From NCBI RefSeq assembly GCF_030817475.1, contig NZ_JAUSZJ010000002.1:5780626-5844625 (forward strand): 64,000 bases of DNA. The letters are read 5' to 3'. Origin of the DNA: Streptomyces sp. V2I9 (GTDB lineage: Bacteria; Actinomycetota; Actinomycetes; Streptomycetales; Streptomycetaceae). The notes below the pieces were generated by a model. It had not been told where the DNA came from. It did not search any database and saw only the letters and a list, made by a program, of their open reading frames with translations. Below, piece after piece: positions 60,738-64,000 of this stretch. The position numbers were made by a program, and so were the translations under genes. Numbering within the stretch: position 1 is the stretch's first letter; the number at the start of each line of letters is the position of its first letter.

Positions 60738-61616
60738 GTGAGCGGTCATGTGCCGTCGAGAAGCGGCCGGTCGAGGCGGTCCTCCGCCCTGTGCGCGGTG
60801 GCGCTGACCGGACTGCTCGCCGGATGTTCGGGTGCGGGGGACGGTCCGGAGAGCGACGGGAGGAGCGGCGGCAGGAGCGATGCCTCCGCGAGCGCCGGTG
60901 AGCGGGCGAGCGACGGTACGGCACCGGATCCCGGCGGCGGGGCGGGAACGTCCGCCGTGCCGACGGCGACCCGGGCCCTCGAACCCGACCCCGCCCGGTC
61001 CCCCACGACCAGGGCCGCGGCCCTGGACCTCATCCGCCGGGTCATCGCCGACCCCGACAGCTTCGGCTCCGGCGTGGTGAAGCGGAGCCCGTACGAGAGC
61101 GGCCCGGCCACCTGGCCCGTCCTCGGCAAGGACTGCGTCTGGCACCAGGGCGCGCCCGGTTACGGCGTCCTCGCCACCCTCGGCCGGTCCTTCGAACTGC
61201 CCGCCTCGGCGGGGAAGGGGCCGGTGCGGCTCGCCGCGACCGTCACCGTCCACCGCACCCGCGAGGGCGCGGCCTGGGAGGTGGCGGAGTCGATCGAGGA
61301 GTCGATGCGCTGCCCCACCCAGCGGCTGCGCGACGGGGAGCTGATCGGCGGCCTGGTCGCGGGTGCGCTGTTCGGCGGCGAGGCCAACCAGAACAACTCC
61401 GACGACTTCCTGAGCGAGACGGGCCAGTACCGGAGCTCCGAACTCGGCGGGCCGCACTACTACGCCTGGCAGCAGGCGCAGGCCCACCGGTTCACCGTCT
61501 CCGTCACCGGCAAGGGGGCGAAGGGGCGCACCGAGCGGGAGATCGACGACCTGGTCGTCCAGGCGCAGGCCGCCATGCTGGTGCGGTTGCGGTCCGCCGT
61601 CGAGAAGCAGAGCTGA
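60738..61616 (+). CDS. Putative lipoprotein
   Basis: A 292-residue exported protein. GTG 60738 is preceded by GGGGGAG. The signal ends in the lipobox LTGLLAGC near residue 28. A Ser/Gly/Asp/Ala-rich tether of about 60 residues follows, then a compact domain with VIADPDSFGSGVVKRSPYES, WPVLGKDCVWHQGAPGYGVL, MRCPTQRLRDGELIGGL and HYYAWQQAQAHRFTVSVTG. Two Cys (in KDCVW and MRCPT) could form a disulfide. No enzymatic motif. It is nine bases upstream of the kinase gene, so it is likely part of the same signalling operon, perhaps as an extracellular partner (inference). Confidence 0.78.
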   Translation: MSGHVPSRSGRSRRSSALCAVALTGLLAGCSGAGDGPESDGRSGGRSDASASAGERASDGTAPDPGGGAGTSAVPTATRALEPDPARSPTTRAAALDLIRRVIADPDSFGSGVVKRSPYESGPATWPVLGKDCVWHQGAPGYGVLATLGRSFELPASAGKGPVRLAATVTVHRTREGAAWEVAESIEESMRCPTQRLRDGELIGGLVAGALFGGEANQNNSDDFLSETGQYRSSELGGPHYYAWQQAQAHRFTVSVTGKGAKGRTEREIDDLVVQAQAAMLVRLRSAVEKQS

Positions 61617-61625
61617 GGCCGGGCG

Positions 61626-63963
61626 ATGGACGAGCTACGGCCCACCGACCCCGCCCGGATCGGCGGACACCGGCTCCTCGGCCGCCTCGGAGCGGGCGGC
61701 ATGGGCGTCGTCTACCTCGGGCGCACCGACGCCGGAGCGCTCGCCGCGATCAAGGTGATCCTGCCCGAGCACGCCGGGGACGAGGACTTCCGCGCCCGCT
61801 TCCGCCGTGAGGCCGAGGCCGCCCGGCGGGTCGACAGCCCCTGGGCCGTTTCCGTCACCGGCGCGGACACCGAGGCCGAACGCCCATGGCTCGCAACGGG
61901 AGTTCGTACCCGGTCCCACGCTGTACGAGGTCGTCGCCCGGCGGGGACCGCTGCCCGCGCGCAGTGTGAAGGTCCTCGGGCGGCTGCTCGCCCGCGCGTT
62001 GGCCGCCGTGCACGCGGCGGGACTCGTGCACCGGGACGTGAAGCCGGGCAACGTCCTGCTGACGGCCGGCGGCCCCCGGCTGATCGACTTCGGGATCGCC
62101 CGCGCCGCCGACGCCACCGCCCTCACCGCCACCGGCCTGATCGTCGGCACCCCCGGCTTCCTCCCGCCCGAGCAGGCATCAGGCGGCGCGGAGCCACCGG
62201 CCGGGGCGGCCCGGTCCGGGGGCGCGGCGTCCCGGCCCACCGCGCCCGCGTCCGGCACCGGGGACGCGGCGGAAGGGCCCGCCGGCCCCGCCCCCGACGC
62301 GCCGCCCGGCGCCGCCGGGGACGTCTTCTCGCTCGGCTGCCTCCTGGCGTACGCGGCCACCGGCCGGCCGCCCTTCGGCGGCGGCGCGGCCGACGCCGTC
62401 CTGTACCGCACCGTGCACGACGCGCCCGACCTGGACGGCGTCCACGACGCGCCCCTGCGCGGGCTGCTGGAGCGGTGCCTCGCCAAGGACCCCGGCGGCC
62501 GTCCGACCGCCGCGCGACTGGACACCCTGATCTCCGAGGACGTACCGGCCGGGCCCACCGGCGGCGGGCTGCCCGAGGACGTCGTCCGGATGATCGCGGA
62601 CCGGTCCGCCGCCCTGCTGGCCCTGCCCGGCATCGACGCCACCGTGGCCGTCACCGACGAACCCGCCGCCCCGCGGCCCGCGTTCTCCCGCAGGACGTTG
62701 CTCCTGCTCGCCGGCGGTGGCGCACTCGCCCTCGGGGCCGGGGCCTTGGCCGCCGTACGTCTCGCCCGCGACGAACCCTCCACCGGCGGCGGGGACGGAG
62801 CCCCCGGCGGAAGCCGCTGGATCATCGGCCTGCACGCCGACCTCACCGGACCCCGCAGCGCCGCCGGGCGTGCCCAGGAACGCGGTGTCCGGCTCGCCGT
62901 CGACCGCTTCAACGCCCTCGGCGACCCGCCCTTCCGGCTCGCCGTGAAGGTGCTCGACGACCAGGGGGACCCCGTCCGCTCCGCGCGGGTGGCCGAGGAG
63001 TTCGCCCGCGACCCGGAGGTCATCGCCGTCATCGGCCCCACCGGCGACGAGGCGGCCGGGGCGGCCCTGCCCGCGTACGACGAGGCCGCGCTGCCGGTCC
63101 TGACGGTGTCCGCCCTCCAGATCTCCTTCCCGAAACGGGCCAACGCCTCCTTCTTCCAGGCCGCCCCCTCCTACGCCGCGCTCGCCGTCCCCGTCGTCCA
63201 CCGCCTGCTGCTGCGCCCCGACGTCGAGCGGCTGGGCATCCTGGTCGACCGGGCCGGCGGGCAGGCGGCGTACCAGGCGGGTTACGCGACCAACCTGCTG
63301 ACCCCCCAGCTCACCACGGGCACCACCCACCCCCGCGTGGTGCCCGCCGGGACCACCGTCTTCGACCCGGTCCTCACCGACCTCCTGTCGAACCGGAGCG
63401 ACGCCCTCTTCTACGCCGGTGACGCGGCCGGCGCCTCACGGGCCGCCCGCATCCTGGCCGAGCTCTCCTTCGCCGGACCGCGCATGGCCCAGCACACCGT
63501 CATGGGGCCGGAGTTCCTGGAACAGGCGGGAGCGGCGGCCGAGGGCTGGGAGTTCGTCGCCCCGTTCACCGACGCGGCCGCCCCGGCCGCCGCGACGTTC
63601 GCCGCCGCCCACCGCAAACGCTTCGGCGCCGAACCCGCCGCCTGGTCGGCCGAGGCGTACGACGTGGCGGGGCTCGTCGCCCGCGAACTGGCATCCGTGG
63701 CGGAGGCCGCCGCGAGGGGCACGGCCGGTCCGGCGAAGGGAACGGCGTCCCCGGCGAAGGTGAGCGCGACACCCTCCGGCGACGGCCTGCCCACCCGGTC
63801 CGCGCTCTCCGCCGCGATCGCCGCGACCCGGTACGAGGGGATCTCGCGCACCTACGCGTTCGACGAGGAGCGTCAGCAACTCGTCGGCCAGGACGCCCAC
63901 CTGTACCGGGTGAAGGACGGCCGCATCCGCTACCTCGGCCCCGCCCCGAAGCCGAAGGACTGA
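61626..63963 (+). pseudogene. Ser/Thr protein kinase/ABC-type substrate-binding fusion, frameshifted
   Basis: The reconstructed protein is 778 residues. Kinase motifs are LGAGGMGVVYLG, LAAIKVILPEH (Lys), LVHRDVKPGNVLL, RLIDFGIARAADA, GTPGFLPPEQ and VFSLGCLLAYAATGRPPF. A membrane helix (LLLLAGGGALALGAGALAAV) leads to an extracellular Peripla_BP_6 domain (WIIGLHADLTGPRSAAGRA, VRLAVDRFNALGDPPF, VIAVIGPTGDEAAG). Frame 61626 leaves the kinase at GGG 61898-61900; the continuing frame resumes with EFVPGPTLYEVV. Removing one G gives ATEFVPGPTL, the family sequence. A Pro/Ala/Gly-rich insertion of about 40 residues lies between GTPGFLPPEQ and VFSLG. If the frameshift is real, only about 90 kinase residues are made. 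Confidence 0.87.
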
Positions 63964-63964
63964 C

Positions 63965-64000
63965 GTGCGGCCCCTCACCTCCGAGGACCCCCGCGCGGTC
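63965..64000 (+). CDS. Start of a second Ser/Thr kinase-like gene (partial)
   Basis: Twelve codons in the window from GTG 63965, two bases after the preceding stop: MRPLTSEDPRAV. This is a common N-terminus of Streptomyces Ser/Thr kinases, where it is followed by the Gly-rich loop. The identity is inferred from this short stretch and from the tandem arrangement. Confidence 0.5.
   Translation, partial: MRPLTSEDPRAV

Noticed and set aside
1-64000. CRISPR arrays, tRNA or rRNA genes
   Set aside because: No regularly spaced direct repeats, no cloverleaf with a CCA-proximal TTC motif and no rRNA-like conserved blocks were noticed by eye. A covariance-model scan was not possible.

Overview
The window is high-GC DNA from the core chromosome of a Streptomyces-type actinomycete. 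The evidence is a strong third-position G/C codon bias, frequent GTG starts, actinobacterial family content (HemQ-type heme synthesis, DUF3000, DUF397/HTH pairs, GAP1, kinase/receptor fusions) and terminators of the form GGCCGTACGGC. About 55 genes were assigned; most other long open frames are antisense shadows.

Layout. 1-3.9 kb: end of a sugar ABC permease, dxs, an amino-acid permease. 3.9-14.8 kb: a cell-surface polymer region, with a LytR-CpsA-Psr (LCP) protein facing a five-gene run of beta-propeller protein, Stealth phosphotransferase, unknown protein, GT4-Stealth fusion and PIG-L deacetylase/beta-propeller. 14.8-22.4 kb: exonuclease/phosphatase-family protein, fadB/fadA beta-oxidation pair, ferritin-like protein, RNase D, LuxR-type regulator. 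22.5-29.2 kb: heme genes hemE, hemG (cgoX) and hemQ (chdC), interleaved with DUF3000, a disulfide-reductase-like flavoprotein and a DUF4349 lipoprotein. 29.4-34.5 kb: TAP-like hydrolase, a TIGR04222-type membrane protein with a Gly/Ser/Cys-only tail, a DUF692 (MNIO) enzyme and a DUF4142 protein. The DUF692/Cys-tail pair is the best candidate for an incompletely described modification system. 34.7-48.7 kb: housekeeping and hypothetical genes (peptidyl-tRNA hydrolase, AIM24, polysaccharide deacetylase, PhoX-like, OsmC, ZapE-like ATPase, frameshifted RibD-like reductase, murC, msrB, MarR regulator with a palindromic operator).

48.7-57.9 kb is the accessory part. A WhiJ-like HTH/DUF397/ATPase locus is split by an IS110-family element. 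Next comes a rifamycin phosphotransferase (rph) with a near-consensus rifamycin-associated element (RAE) upstream, then an ArsR-like regulator divergent from an aldo/keto reductase, and an IS630 remnant. 57.9-64 kb holds a GAP1 (GTPase-associated protein) gene that appears split by one base, a lipoprotein, and a Ser/Thr kinase/substrate-binding-protein fusion that is frameshifted by one G, followed by the start of a second gene that looks like another kinase.

Three apparent single-base frameshifts (near 43,395, 58,887 and 61,899) in otherwise well-conserved genes suggest either residual sequencing errors or recent inactivation; read data would decide. No tRNA, rRNA or CRISPR array was seen.
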